Both the position numbers and the translations under genes were made by a program. A DNA stretch of 42,344 bases from Acidobacteriota bacterium (lineage in GTDB: Bacteria > Acidobacteriota > Thermoanaerobaculia > Thermoanaerobaculales > Thermoanaerobaculaceae). The stretch covers positions 1 through 42,344 of the forward strand of contig JAKAFI010000002.1 of NCBI GenBank assembly GCA_021818005.1, given 5' to 3'. The notes under the pieces are model-generated. The model did not search any database. It worked only from the letters and a program-made list of their open reading frames with translations, and had not been told where the DNA came from. How positions within the stretch are numbered: the first letter of the stretch is position 1; each line of letters starts with the position of its first letter. Positions 24,876 to 33,588 of the stretch are shown piece after piece.

Positions 24876-25160
24876 GACTCCGACCCGCAGTCCCCGGCGC
24901 GGCCGTCACGGATCTCCCGGAGCGTCTCGCTCACCTTGCCGAGGATGCCGCGCACCTGCCGCAACTCCGACAGGAGTTGCAACTCGCCTCGGGTCAACCA
25001 GGCCGCCGCCGCCGGCATCTGGTCCGAAAACAGGTTTCCGGTGTCGCCGGCGCCCGGAGTCGCCTCGTCGAGGAGCTTCGCGAAATCCAGCTCCGGCGCC
25101 CGCCTGTAGCAGCGCCACAGGAAGGCAAGCCGAAGCGTCCGCCCGTGGTGGTCCTTGCCA

Positions 25161-26207
<1,047 letters not shown>

Positions 26208-26214
26208 CGGTGGC

Positions 26215-26553
26215 CTACAGGTCGAGCCGCCGCAGGATGTCTTGCAGCCTCGTCGCGGCCTGGATCAGACGCGACTCGAATGCGAGCATCGCATCGGTCA
26301 ACTGCGACCCCGGTGGCTGGCCCGGTGCGGGCTGCTCCACCTCCGGCGATGCGCCGATCCGGGGCCGGCATATGGCCTCGAGCCGATCCTCGAGCTGCGC
26401 CCCGAGCGTCTCGACCGTCAGGACCGCTTGGCCCACCCGCATGATTGAGTTCGCCAGGTCGGACCGTTTCTCGTCCCGGCCGGACTCGGTCAGGAGGTTG
26501 CCGGCTATCAACCCCACACGCCGAACCTGCTTCGCACCATCACCCATCGGCAT
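26215..26553 (-). CDS. Small helical early protein, unknown
   Basis: This is a 112-aa protein. ATG 26553 follows AAAGGGGGG. It contains helices NLLTESGRDEKRSDLANSIM and LGAQLEDRLEAI, then a Pro-rich linker, then MLAFESRLIQAATRLQDILRRL. This is likely an oligomerising helical protein placed just before the replication initiator. No family recognised. Confidence 0.55.
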   Translation of the reverse strand: MPMGDGAKQVRRVGLIAGNLLTESGRDEKRSDLANSIMRVGQAVLTVETLGAQLEDRLEAICRPRIGASPEVEQPAPGQPPGSQLTDAMLAFESRLIQAATRLQDILRRLDL

Positions 26554-26565
26554 CACACCCCCCTT

Positions 26566-26685
26566 TCAGAAAAGGGCATGGGCACTCGACCGGTCATGCT
26601 CCGGCGTCGGTACGACCGCACCACTCCCCCGCGGCCCGGCGCCCATGCCACGCTCACAGCTCAGAAGCGGGAACGTCCGAACCAT
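26566..26685 (-). CDS. Very small ORF, possible leader or accessory peptide
   Basis: This 39-aa ORF has its ATG at 26685, which overlaps the preceding stop (TGATG). Its stop is near the ribosome site for the next gene. The sequence MVRTFPLLSCERGMGAGP is otherwise undistinguished. Coupling supports translation, but it could be a non-functional spacer. The gene otherwise leaves a ~130-base gap here. Confidence 0.35.
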   Translation of the reverse strand: MVRTFPLLSCERGMGAGPRGSGAVVPTPEHDRSSAHALF

Positions 26686-27428
26686 CACGCCAGGACCGGC
26701 AACGTCACCCGAGCCCGCAGGAACGCCCCAATCGACTCCACCGCGTGGACGCGCCACGAGTCCCCGGTGATCTCGAACAGGCCCATCGCCGGCGACGCCC
26801 CGTCCTCACCCTTCCTCATCCGCAGGACGAGAGCGCTGACCGGCTGCTCGATCTCCTCGAACGTCCTGTAGGCCCGCAGCAACACTGGCGACGGGATCAC
26901 CGTCGCGTGCTGCCTCTGAATGCCATCGAGCACCGACACCGTTTGCGAAACCCCGTCGTCGCTGTGGGTCACGATCGACTGAGCCGTGACGGCCGACGCC
27001 ACGTCGACGACCACGGTCCAATCGAGGTCCCGAACGAACCCCGTCTGCAGCCACGTGATGAAGCGCTCCTGATCCAGGTACTGGTTGAACGGTGCCCCGT
27101 ACGGTTGCCGAAACGCGCTCGCCAGGATGTTGCGCTCTGCGTCGCGCCCGCGGATCGCGGACACGACCTGCACCAAGAGCGGCGACAACACCACGATCGC
27201 GGCCGGCGTCACCAGGTCGTCAGGCACGCCCGACGTCACCGCGCTCCGCACGTCGAACCCCGCCTGAACGTAGTCCACGATCCCCTGCAGGTCGTGGACG
27301 CCCAGCGGCGTGATCGTCGGATCCGGAATGCGAGTGAACGCCGGGTTGATGTACGGAGCCCCGTCCGCTTCGATCGCCACCGGGCGACCCAGGGAGACGA
27401 GGTACTCGAAGGTCTCTTTCAGGTCCAT
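26685..27428 (-). CDS. Conserved early phage protein, unknown
   Basis: This is a 247-aa protein, ATG 27428. The N-terminal helix (KETFEYLVSLGRPVAIEADG) leads into a beta-helix-mixed domain with PLGVHDLQGIVDYVQAGFD, then VVLSPLLVQVVSAIRGRDAERNILASA and QYLDQERFITWLQTGF, ending in strands VSALVLRMRKG and VHAVESIGAFLRARVTLPV. The layout resembles conserved early phage proteins of the YfdQ/DUF2303 type, found beside recombination or replication genes, but the match is by style only. It sits upstream of the replication initiator. Confidence 0.55.
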   Translation of the reverse strand: MDLKETFEYLVSLGRPVAIEADGAPYINPAFTRIPDPTITPLGVHDLQGIVDYVQAGFDVRSAVTSGVPDDLVTPAAIVVLSPLLVQVVSAIRGRDAERNILASAFRQPYGAPFNQYLDQERFITWLQTGFVRDLDWTVVVDVASAVTAQSIVTHSDDGVSQTVSVLDGIQRQHATVIPSPVLLRAYRTFEEIEQPVSALVLRMRKGEDGASPAMGLFEITGDSWRVHAVESIGAFLRARVTLPVLA

Positions 27429-27429
27429 G

Positions 27430-27834
27430 TCATCCCAACCCCTTCTCGCCGGCCGCAACCAGCCGCGGCGCGGCGGGTTCGGCCGGCGTCTCGCCGGTCA
27501 CGGCGGCGGCCGGCGCTCCGGTGTCGTCGAACAGGCTCGCCGTCGTCCCGAGTTCCTGCGCGGCGATCCCCTGACTCGTTGCGCCGATCACGATTTGCGC
27601 CTCGAACTTCCTCCACGGCGCCAGCTTCGACGTGACCCAGTACGCGACGCTCGCGCCGCGCCGATCCTCCCGCGGCCGCAAGGTCACATGCAGGTCGATC
27701 GTGCGCGGCGCCTTCGGGTCGGTGTTCGGGTCGGTGATGTTCTCGAGGGCCTGGCGGAGCTGCTCGTCGAACTGCTCGGCGGCCGCCCCGTTACCGAGGT
27801 TCGCCAGACCAAGAAACTCCCGTGTCGCCATCAT
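27430..27834 (-). CDS. Conserved early phage protein, unknown
   Basis: This is a 134-aa protein. The ATG overlaps the upstream gene's stop by four bases. The N-terminus is FLGLANLGNGAAAEQFDEQLRQALENI, followed by a beta-rich centre (TIDLHVTLRPREDRRGASVAYWVTSKLAP). It ends with an Ala/Pro-rich tail. This style occurs next to the above type of gene in other phages, so the pair may act together. Function unknown. Confidence 0.6.
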   Translation of the reverse strand: MMATREFLGLANLGNGAAAEQFDEQLRQALENITDPNTDPKAPRTIDLHVTLRPREDRRGASVAYWVTSKLAPWRKFEAQIVIGATSQGIAAQELGTTASLFDDTGAPAAAVTGETPAEPAAPRLVAAGEKGLG

Positions 27835-28214
27835 GCCTCCACTCCCGGGCCACCGCGCCTCGAGGGCAACGGGAGCCCTTTCTCACCTGTCGTCTCGCTG
27901 CTCAGCACCTCGCCCTCTACCGCCTCATCCGCACCCCCTTGTCCGGCGCCGCGCCGGCGCCTGTCGACCTCAGCACTGACCAGCCGTAGTCGCTGCCCGA
28001 GTTCCTTCGCGCCCCACGCCGACGCGCTCCGCTGGTGCGGCGCCATCCAGTCCCGCCGCGCCCGCTGGGCGAGCCGATACCGCATCCTCGTGAGCCAGTC
28101 GCGAACCCGAACCAGCGTGGACGTGTCGAGGCCGCGCACGAGTTCGCCCAGCGCAGCCCGGTCGGCCTGGCCCGGGGTCAGGAGCACCGTCATCGCGCGG
28201 CCGCGGTCAACCAT
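27831..28214 (-). CDS. Basic helical early protein, unknown
   Basis: The protein is up to 127 aa; start ATG 28214 or 28193. A helical region with many Arg residues (STLVRVRDWLTRMRYRLAQRARRDWMAPHQRSASAWGAKELGQRLRLVSAEVDRRRRG) suggests nucleic-acid interaction. It has an acidic end. The upstream extension is not coding-like. No family recognised. Confidence 0.5.
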   Translation of the reverse strand: MVDRGRAMTVLLTPGQADRAALGELVRGLDTSTLVRVRDWLTRMRYRLAQRARRDWMAPHQRSASAWGAKELGQRLRLVSAEVDRRRRGAGQGGADEAVEGEVLSSETTGEKGLPLPSRRGGPGVEA

Positions 28215-28228
28215 CGAGAACCCGCGGC

Positions 28229-28417
28229 CTACTTGCTGGGGGGCCGACCCACGCACGGAGGCAACACCAGCGAACCCCGGCGCCAGGCCTCGCTGTGAAC
28301 CCGGCGCGACTGCCGCTGAGCGATCAGACGACGCGACGCGGCGGCCAGCAGCCGCAACGCCACCCACTCCACGCCGTGCCAGAGGTTGTCCCTGATGATG
28401 TACGCTCGCATGATCAC
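28229..28417 (-). CDS. Small basic protein, unknown
   Basis: The protein is 62 aa if the GTG 28417 is used, which overlaps the methyltransferase stop (GTGA). The N-terminal half (IIRDNLWHGVEWVALRLLAAASRRLIAQR) forms a basic amphipathic helix. Coupled translation with the methyltransferase suggests it belongs to the same unit. Function unknown. Confidence 0.5.
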   Translation of the reverse strand: MIMRAYIIRDNLWHGVEWVALRLLAAASRRLIAQRQSRRVHSEAWRRGSLVLPPCVGRPPSK

Positions 28418-29571
28418 TCGCTTTCCGACCCGGCCGCTGCCGGGGGTCTGTAGGCCACACAGAACAGCGGCGCCACCCTGGAGATCCGCCGCCGCGCCAT
28501 CTCGAGGTACTCGGGGTTCAACTCGATCCCGATGAAGTGCCGCCCCGCCCGACCGCAGACGGCACCAACCGTGCCGGAGCCGCAGAACGGGTCGAGAACC
28601 GCGTCACCCTCGCGACTCCCGGCCGCGATGCACGGTTCGACGAGCGCCTCGGGAAAGGTGGCGAAATGTGCCTCGGGAAACGCCTGCGTGGAAATCGTCC
28701 AAACGGTGTCGTGATCGCCACCGTTCGCCCGCGCCGTCTTGACCGACTCGGCGAGGCGGCGACCAGGAGATTGCGGCGCCGCGGCGGCGTTTTTCGCGCC
28801 GGGATTGAGGCCAATCCGCGCCCGCTCGCGCCGCTCACAGACGACCCCGGTGTTGTGGGCAACGGTCTCATGCGACCCGGGGCCGGTATTCCATCCTAAC
28901 GGGACGGCGTAGTGCTCGGGCCGTGTAGTTACTCCGACCTCTTTGATCGCCTCCGCGTCGTAGTAGTACCGCTCCGACCTTGCCATCAGGAACAGGTACT
29001 CGTGCGCCTTGGTCGGCCTGTCCGTCACGCTCTCCGGCATCGGGTTCGGCTTGTGCCAGATAATGTCCGAGCGCAGGTACCAGCCGTCAGCCTGTAGCGC
29101 AAAGGCAACGCGCCAGGGGATGCCGACGAGATCCTTGGGCTTGAGGCCCGGGATCGGCATGCGGTTCGGCTGCACCGCAGGTCCAATGGCCGGTGGCACA
29201 GGCTGCGGGCGCCCCCGCCCGTCAACCGCGGGCCGCGATCGCCGGCCCCTGTCGTGCTTCGATCCCTCGCCGCGCCACCGCGCTCCCTGCTCACCGCCCC
29301 CTGGACAGCCGCCCACCCGCCCGGCACCCGTCGCGTAGCAGTCGCCGAGGTTCAACCACAGCGTCCCATCGCCGCGCAGCACCCGTCGCACCTCGCGGAA
29401 CACCTCGACCATCCGAGCGACGTACTCCTCGGGGGTCGCCTCCAGTCCGAGTTGCCCCTCCACCCCGTAGTCCCGCAGACCCCAATAAGGAGGCGAGGTC
29501 ACGCAGCACTGGACGGACGACCGCGGCAGCGACCGCAGGACGGCCAGCGCGTCGCCTTGGATGAGCTTCAC
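28414..29571 (-). CDS. DNA amino-methyltransferase (N6-A or N4-C, beta class)
   Basis: This is a 385-aa protein. GTG 29571 overlaps the small upstream ORF (GTGA). The catalytic motif TSPPYWGLRDYG (residues 25-36) is near the N-terminus. The AdoMet-binding motif DPFCGSGTVG and following GIELNPEYLEMARRRI are near the C-terminus, i.e. the beta-class order. SPPY is compatible with adenine-N6 or cytosine-N4 methylation. The target sequence cannot be read. Together with the C5 enzyme just upstream, it probably protects phage DNA from host restriction. Confidence 0.85.
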   Translation of the reverse strand: MKLIQGDALAVLRSLPRSSVQCCVTSPPYWGLRDYGVEGQLGLEATPEEYVARMVEVFREVRRVLRGDGTLWLNLGDCYATGAGRVGGCPGGGEQGARWRGEGSKHDRGRRSRPAVDGRGRPQPVPPAIGPAVQPNRMPIPGLKPKDLVGIPWRVAFALQADGWYLRSDIIWHKPNPMPESVTDRPTKAHEYLFLMARSERYYYDAEAIKEVGVTTRPEHYAVPLGWNTGPGSHETVAHNTGVVCERRERARIGLNPGAKNAAAAPQSPGRRLAESVKTARANGGDHDTVWTISTQAFPEAHFATFPEALVEPCIAAGSREGDAVLDPFCGSGTVGAVCGRAGRHFIGIELNPEYLEMARRRISRVAPLFCVAYRPPAAAGSESE

Positions 29572-29732
29572 CCCAACCCCCCAAGGCCCGGCCCCCCCGC
29601 CGAGGGGCCGGGTTTGGAGGAGGTAGAGCGACGCGCACAACCACACCGGCCGGCGGACCGGCGCCGAGGGCGACCCCGGCCCTCGCTGCGGGAGAACGGT
29701 CTTGCCTGAGCGCAACCGCACGGTCTGCTCAT
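29568..29732 (-). CDS. Small Cys/Arg-rich ORF between two methyltransferases
   Basis: This is a 54-aa ORF. ATG 29732 overlaps the C5-methyltransferase stop (ATGA) and its own stop overlaps the next GTG start (GTGA). These exact four-base overlaps at both ends argue it is translated. It is rich in Arg, Cys, Ser and Gly (CGCAQARPF; RCGCARRS). No function known. It may just keep ribosomes moving between the two genes. Confidence 0.4.
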   Translation of the reverse strand: MSRPCGCAQARPFSRSEGRGRPRRRSAGRCGCARRSTSSKPGPSAGGPGLGGLG

Positions 29733-31327
29733 GCCGCAACCTCCGCGGCCCTGCTCGGATCGTTGGCCGAAACCAACGCTTCGACAAGCTCGGGGCAAAC
29801 GCTGTTACCGATGAGGCGCACCTTCGCGGCCTTCGTGGTCGCGGCCTCCAAGTCGTAGGCGGGCGCGAAACGTCCGAACTGCGCCGCCAGGAGTTCGTGC
29901 GGCTGCAGCATCCGCATCCCGATATCGACGATCTGATAGTCGATGCCCTCCACCGTGACCAACCCGAGGCGGTGCTTTGTCGTGACGGTACGGGTCGGAT
30001 CGCGTAGGTCCTGCCCCTTGTCCGGCCGACCGCTGCTCGAGTAGTACGCCGTCAGGAAAGCCCGTATCTCCGCGATGTGCTGGCCTCCCGCGGTCACGAC
30101 AGGTAGCGGGGCTTCGACATCGGCGCCGCTGCACTCGCCTCGCAACTTGACGAGGGTCGCGGCCGCCAGCGCGTTGTGGTCGGCCGCGGTGATGGTGGCG
30201 AGCGGCTCGGAGGGTGCCGATCCCGGGCGCTGACCCTGGTCGCCGAAGTGCTTCGCGATGAACGCTGCCACCAACGCATCCTTCTGCCCGCCGGCGACCA
30301 CGGTTCCAAGCGGCTTGTCTAGGCCGGGGGCACGCGGAGTCTGGCCCTGGCGCTCCCCATAACCCGTCTGAATGAGGGTTGGAGCAACGAGGTTGAATCG
30401 GTTGCCCTGCGTCGTGACAACACCGATGGGCTCGGCGACCCCATGCGGCCGGTTGCTGTGGTTCATTTCGACGAGAGACGGGACCACGATGCCATGACCC
30501 CGCTGCGTCGCCGTCACTGTCGTGAGTGGATCTTCCACCGACTCCACCCGCGCGTCGCGCTTCCCGTGGTTGACCTGCACCACGAACGGCCGGGGGTTGT
30601 CGAGAACGAACCGCCGGATGCCCTGAGCGATCCGCCACAGCGTCTTTTCAGCGAGCGGCCGCTCGCGCTCGAAGATCGACGGGCATGGCAGCGACCAGTC
30701 GATGCACTCGGCTGCCGGCACCGGCGGGAGCAGCCCGGCACCGTGGGTCGGCTCCGGCCACCTGATTGCCTGCCCGTCGCAGCGCGCAACGATGAACAGC
30801 CGCCTGCGGCGCGTCGGCGCGCCATACCGCGAGGCGTCCAGCACCTTGTGGTCAACGGCGTAGCCCAGCCGCTCAAGTTGGCGGCGCCACCGCAGGAAGG
30901 TGACGCCCATCTTGGCCCTCACCGGTTTCCCGTCGCGGCCGAGCGGACCCCACCCGCGGAACTCGGCCACGTTCTCGACGAAGATCACCCGCGGGCGGAC
31001 TGCCTTCGCCCAACGCACGACGGCCCAAGCGAGCGAGCGGATCTCATGTTTTTTCGGAACATCGCCCTTGGCGATCGAAAAGTGAGTGCAGTCCGGCGAG
31101 GCCCAGAGTACGTCCACCGGTTGGCCGCCCGTCGCCTCCAGCGGCCTCACCTCCCAGATGTCCGCCTCGAGGTGGCGTGTGCCGGGATGGTTGGCCTTGT
31201 GGACCGCGAGCGCCACCGGGTCGTGGTTGATCGCGATGTCCACCGGCCGCCCGAGCGCCGCCTCGAGTCCAGCACTCGCACCGCCCCCGCCGGCAAAGAG
31301 GTCAACGATCAGGCCGTCAGCGCCCAT
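29729..31327 (-). CDS. Cytosine-C5 DNA methyltransferase
   Basis: This is a 532-aa protein. ATG 31327 is preferred (GGGGAG upstream). It shows DLFAGGGG (9-16), the catalytic SPDCTHFS with Cys80, VENV (E118) and the motif-VIII-like RYGAPTRRRRLF. The Cys motif is SPDC rather than PC with a preceding Pro-Pro, a form common in mobile-element enzymes. The long C-terminal part holds the target-recognition region with a repeated layout (GVVTTQGNRF, GTVVAGGQKDALV, ATITAADHNALA), ending with the conserved NSV-containing motif. Confidence 0.88.
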   Translation of the reverse strand: MGADGLIVDLFAGGGGASAGLEAALGRPVDIAINHDPVALAVHKANHPGTRHLEADIWEVRPLEATGGQPVDVLWASPDCTHFSIAKGDVPKKHEIRSLAWAVVRWAKAVRPRVIFVENVAEFRGWGPLGRDGKPVRAKMGVTFLRWRRQLERLGYAVDHKVLDASRYGAPTRRRRLFIVARCDGQAIRWPEPTHGAGLLPPVPAAECIDWSLPCPSIFERERPLAEKTLWRIAQGIRRFVLDNPRPFVVQVNHGKRDARVESVEDPLTTVTATQRGHGIVVPSLVEMNHSNRPHGVAEPIGVVTTQGNRFNLVAPTLIQTGYGERQGQTPRAPGLDKPLGTVVAGGQKDALVAAFIAKHFGDQGQRPGSAPSEPLATITAADHNALAAATLVKLRGECSGADVEAPLPVVTAGGQHIAEIRAFLTAYYSSSGRPDKGQDLRDPTRTVTTKHRLGLVTVEGIDYQIVDIGMRMLQPHELLAAQFGRFAPAYDLEAATTKAAKVRLIGNSVCPELVEALVSANDPSRAAEVAA

Positions 31328-31616
31328 CACCTGCTCCCCTGAGGCGCCGCTTGGAAAGACCCGCGAACGCTCTCAGCACCTCTTCCCGGTCCCACACCAC
31401 CTCGCCGATCGCGTCGTGCGAGCGCGCGATCAACCCCGCCCGCTCTTTCGCGTACAGCGTCGCCCGGTGGATGCCGGCGAGGCGGCACATCGCGCCCGTG
31501 CGCATCCAACGTTGTGGCGCCTCGCGCTCCGCAAGCTGGCGCACGAGACCGGCGAGCACCGCCTGCTCGCTCGCAAGCTCGGCAACAGCGGCGGCAAGGC
31601 GCTCGAGGTCGGTCAT
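31317..31616 (-). CDS. HTH DNA-binding protein, excisionase/MerR-like
   Basis: This is a 99-aa protein; ATG 31616 with a coiled-coil N-terminus (LERLAAAVAELASEQAVLAGLVRQLAERE). The C-terminal half carries MCRLAGIHRATLYAKERAGLIARS...VVWDREEVLRAF, a winged-helix MerR/excisionase-type module. In this early position it may be an excisionase or a control protein for the methyltransferase gene, which starts 11 bases inside its end. The two are coupled. Confidence 0.65.
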   Translation of the reverse strand: MTDLERLAAAVAELASEQAVLAGLVRQLAEREAPQRWMRTGAMCRLAGIHRATLYAKERAGLIARSHDAIGEVVWDREEVLRAFAGLSKRRLRGAGDGR

Positions 31617-31789
31617 GACTCCCGACTCCGCCACACCGCAAACCGGAACCGCAGACGCCACAGCCCGAGGTACACGTCCACGAACCCAAACCGGTCGATC
31701 GAGCGCGCAGTCACGGACACGTCGACGGAAAGCAGCGTCGGGGGCAAGGGGTCCCAGTAGAAGCGCGGTGGAAACCATCGGAGCGTCAT
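31613..31789 (-). CDS. Small aromatic-rich protein, unknown
   Basis: This is a 58-aa protein with ATGA overlaps at both ends. The sequence MTLRWFPPRFYWDPL...DVYLGLWRLRFRFAVWRSRES is rich in aromatic and basic residues and has no membrane helix of full length. Function unknown. It is part of the chain of tiny early genes. Confidence 0.5.
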   Translation of the reverse strand: MTLRWFPPRFYWDPLPPTLLSVDVSVTARSIDRFGFVDVYLGLWRLRFRFAVWRSRES

Positions 31790-31935
31790 GGCCGCACCCC
31801 CGGCGCCCACCGCAGCTTCTCGCGTCGCGCCGCCAGCAGCCGTCGCAGTTCCCGGCGCTCGTACCACCGCCGGACCAGCACCGGCAGGACGACCGTCAGG
31901 GACAGCGCCCCCACGACCACGAGGACCAGTTCCAT
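31786..31935 (-). CDS. Small single-span membrane protein
   Basis: This is a 49-aa ORF. ATG 31935, stop overlapping the next ATG (TGA at 31788-31786). The first 21 residues are a hydrophobic helix (MELVLVVVGALSLTVVLPVLV) followed by a basic amphipathic tail with RRWYERRELRRLLAARREK. Probably inserted in the inner membrane with the basic tail inside. Function unknown. Confidence 0.55.
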   Translation of the reverse strand: MELVLVVVGALSLTVVLPVLVRRWYERRELRRLLAARREKLRWAPGVRP

Positions 31936-31946
31936 CCAACCCGCGG

Positions 31947-32042
31947 TCACGATCCGCCCCGGTGCGAGCGGGTCACGGAGACCACCCAGGCAATCCAGGT
32001 CGTGAGAATCAGCAGGTTCATCGCCGCAAGGAAGAAGCGCAC
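31947..32042 (-). CDS. Tiny membrane peptide candidate
   Basis: This is a 31-aa ORF from GTG 32042. GGGGGGG lies seven bases upstream. It is a single hydrophobic helix (FFLAAMNLLILTTWIAWVVSV) with a basic tail. It overlaps the upstream gene by 25 bases. Because of its small size the call is tentative, although hydrophobicity and ribosome site are good. Confidence 0.4.
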   Translation of the reverse strand: MRFFLAAMNLLILTTWIAWVVSVTRSHRGGS

Positions 32043-32326
32043 CGCGTCACCCCCCCCTTCTCGATTGCGACCGCCATCGCCCGCAGTTCGTTGCCGAACC
32101 CGCGTAGCGCGTTCACGGCGCCTTGGGCCGTGTGAAGTTTCCGGTTCGTGCGAACCGTCCAGGTCCGCGCATCGGCGATCACTTCCGTCGCGTAGCGATC
32201 GGCCAGGTCGGCCACCCGCCGCAGCAACGCCGCCTCGTCTCCCCCTGCCCCCGGCGCGGCTGGCGGCCCCCCAGGCTTGACAACGCCCTCTCGAGAACCC
32301 ACGTTGTTGGCACTCACGGAGGTCAT
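32018..32326 (-). CDS. Early protein downstream of Cro, unknown
   Basis: This is a 102-aa protein. ATG 32326 follows GAGGGGGG. It has a Gly/Pro-rich start and long helices (ALLRRVADLADRYATEVIADARTWTVR, HTAQGAVNALRGFGNELRAMAVAIEKGG). It is the second gene of the early operon, where lambdoid phages often have a regulatory gene. No homology recognised. Confidence 0.5.
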   Translation of the reverse strand: MTSVSANNVGSREGVVKPGGPPAAPGAGGDEAALLRRVADLADRYATEVIADARTWTVRTNRKLHTAQGAVNALRGFGNELRAMAVAIEKGGVTRCASSLRR

Positions 32327-32340
32327 CGAAGCCACCCCCC

Positions 32341-32616
32341 TCACCGGCCGAGCCCAGCACCCACCAGGTACCGAAGCAGCGAGCGCAGGCGGCCCCGCAG
32401 CGGCGGCCGTGCCGGCTCCCCGCCGAAGAGATCCTCGTAGGCCAACCTCGGCTCGAACCGCCGAAGGAAAGCGAGGAGCGCAAGAACCTCCTGCCCCTTC
32501 GGGGTCCGCGCCCCCGAACACCACCGCGAGATGGTCGGCTGACTCACACCACAGGCTCCCGCGACCTCCCATTGGTCGATTTTGTGTTTTGCAAGCAGTG
32601 CTTTCAGGTCCGCCAT
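32341..32616 (-). CDS. Cro-like HTH repressor
   Basis: This is a 91-aa protein. ATG 32616 lies inside the operator region. The HTH-XRE motif is clear (ALLAKHKIDQWEVAGACGVSQPTISRWCSGARTP), followed by helices and a basic end. It is the first gene of the leftward early operon, divergent from the repressor, as Cro is in lambdoid phages. The leader from the predicted promoter is only about 11 bases. Confidence 0.75.
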   Translation of the reverse strand: MADLKALLAKHKIDQWEVAGACGVSQPTISRWCSGARTPKGQEVLALLAFLRRFEPRLAYEDLFGGEPARPPLRGRLRSLLRYLVGAGLGR

Positions 32617-32662
32617 ATTCCGCTCTGGAATACATGATGGGCCGTACATTCCACTTTGTCAA
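32616..32662 (-). promoter_or_regulatory. Early lytic promoter with repressor operators
   Basis: On the minus strand, TTGACA (32662-32657) and CATCAT (32639-32634) are 17 bases apart. Within and downstream lie three GGAAT/ATTCC half-sites (32617-32621, 32627-32631, 32648-32652). They form TATTCC-N5-GGAATA (32616-32632) and TGGAAT-N16-ATTCCA (32626-32653). The site nearest the Cro ATG would block the start of transcription. Probable operators for the Cro-like and the repressor proteins. Confidence 0.65.
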
Positions 32663-32707
32663 GAGGGGGTGGCTTTGGACTATGCCACTGTGGTATCTAG
32701 CCTGTTA

Positions 32708-33085
32708 GTGATTACATCTCCTGAGTGGTCCGCCATTGTGGAGCGCTTGCGAGGTGTCCTCGCCAAGCGGGGTTTGACTCAGGCCATGCTCGCTCGTGCG
32801 ATGGGGGTCAAACAACCGGCGGTTTCGCGCTGGCTGAAGGGTAGCCGTGCTCTCACCGTCACCAACTTCGCCCGAATCTGCTCAGCCGCTCGCCTTCCAC
32901 CCGACCAGGTCGTCGCCGTCCTTGGTCTCACACACCTGACAACCGGCATTGCCGAAACCACGCCACCATACGGCGTAACGCCGCCGACGGTTGAAGTCAC
33001 CCAGGACGGTGGTACACTCACCCTCGTGGTCCACCTCAAACCACATCGAACGCGGACGCACAGCGGGCCGGACGAGGAACCCTGA
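32708..33085 (+). CDS. Lysogeny repressor candidate (XRE-type HTH)
   Basis: The protein is 125 aa if GTG 32708 is used; other GTG starts are possible and no good ribosome site is seen. The HTH (LTQAMLARAMGVKQPAVSRWLKGSRALTVTNFARI) is at about residues 20-55. The C-terminal half is short and lacks the LexA/CI self-cleavage motifs, so induction would not follow the RecA-LexA route unless other proteins take part. It diverges from the Cro-like gene with operators between. A weak promoter TTGTCA-N17-ACTATG (32656-32684) could drive it. Confidence 0.65.
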   Translation: MITSPEWSAIVERLRGVLAKRGLTQAMLARAMGVKQPAVSRWLKGSRALTVTNFARICSAARLPPDQVVAVLGLTHLTTGIAETTPPYGVTPPTVEVTQDGGTLTLVVHLKPHRTRTHSGPDEEP

Positions 33086-33537
33086 TGCCAACCGCTGGGT
33101 TCTGGCGGATCGTAACCTGGCTGTCCTGGGTGCCGTTCTTCCTTGCGGCCTGCTTGATGGTCGAAATGGCGATGACCGCCGGGGATCACGTCCCGTATGA
33201 TTCCACGCCAGTGATTGCACTGTTTTCGACCGTTCTGCTTGGTGCCGTTCTTCGCTGGCGCTCAATGCTGGCGATGGACGCGAGCACGATCCTCAGGGTT
33301 GCGGCGTTGCTCGCTACCCTCTGTCTTCTTCTCCCTCCGTGGCGCGTTTCCTGGAATGGCGGGCAGACCGGTGGCATGCACTATGCGCCGATCTGGAGCC
33401 GAACAATCGACACCGACCGACACGCGTTGATCGATTCCGGGGTGCTCGCCGCCGAACTCCTGGGAGTTTCCGCTGCCGCTGCACTGCTCACTTTCGCCCT
33501 TCGCATGCCAGGACAGTCACCCACCCGCATCCCCTGA
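33085..33537 (+). CDS. Four-helix membrane protein next to the repressor
   Basis: This is a 150-aa protein overlapping the repressor stop by one base (TGATG). Four hydrophobic spans are visible, at about residues 8-30, 41-60, 67-87 and 118-143, with a polar loop (WNGGQTGGMHYAPIWSRTIDTDRHA) before the last one. Co-transcription with the repressor suggests expression from the prophage. Lysogenic membrane proteins in this place often exclude superinfecting phages. That function is an inference from position. Confidence 0.6.
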   Translation: MPTAGFWRIVTWLSWVPFFLAACLMVEMAMTAGDHVPYDSTPVIALFSTVLLGAVLRWRSMLAMDASTILRVAALLATLCLLLPPWRVSWNGGQTGGMHYAPIWSRTIDTDRHALIDSGVLAAELLGVSAAAALLTFALRMPGQSPTRIP

Positions 33538-33588
33538 CCCAACCCGCCACCGCCAGGCGGATTTCCCAGTCTGCGCTATCATCCCCTC

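Noticed and set aside
32656-32684. Strong promoter for the repressor gene
   Set aside because: TTGTCA-N17-ACTATG is only a weak match, so it is mentioned under the repressor but not listed as a separate feature.
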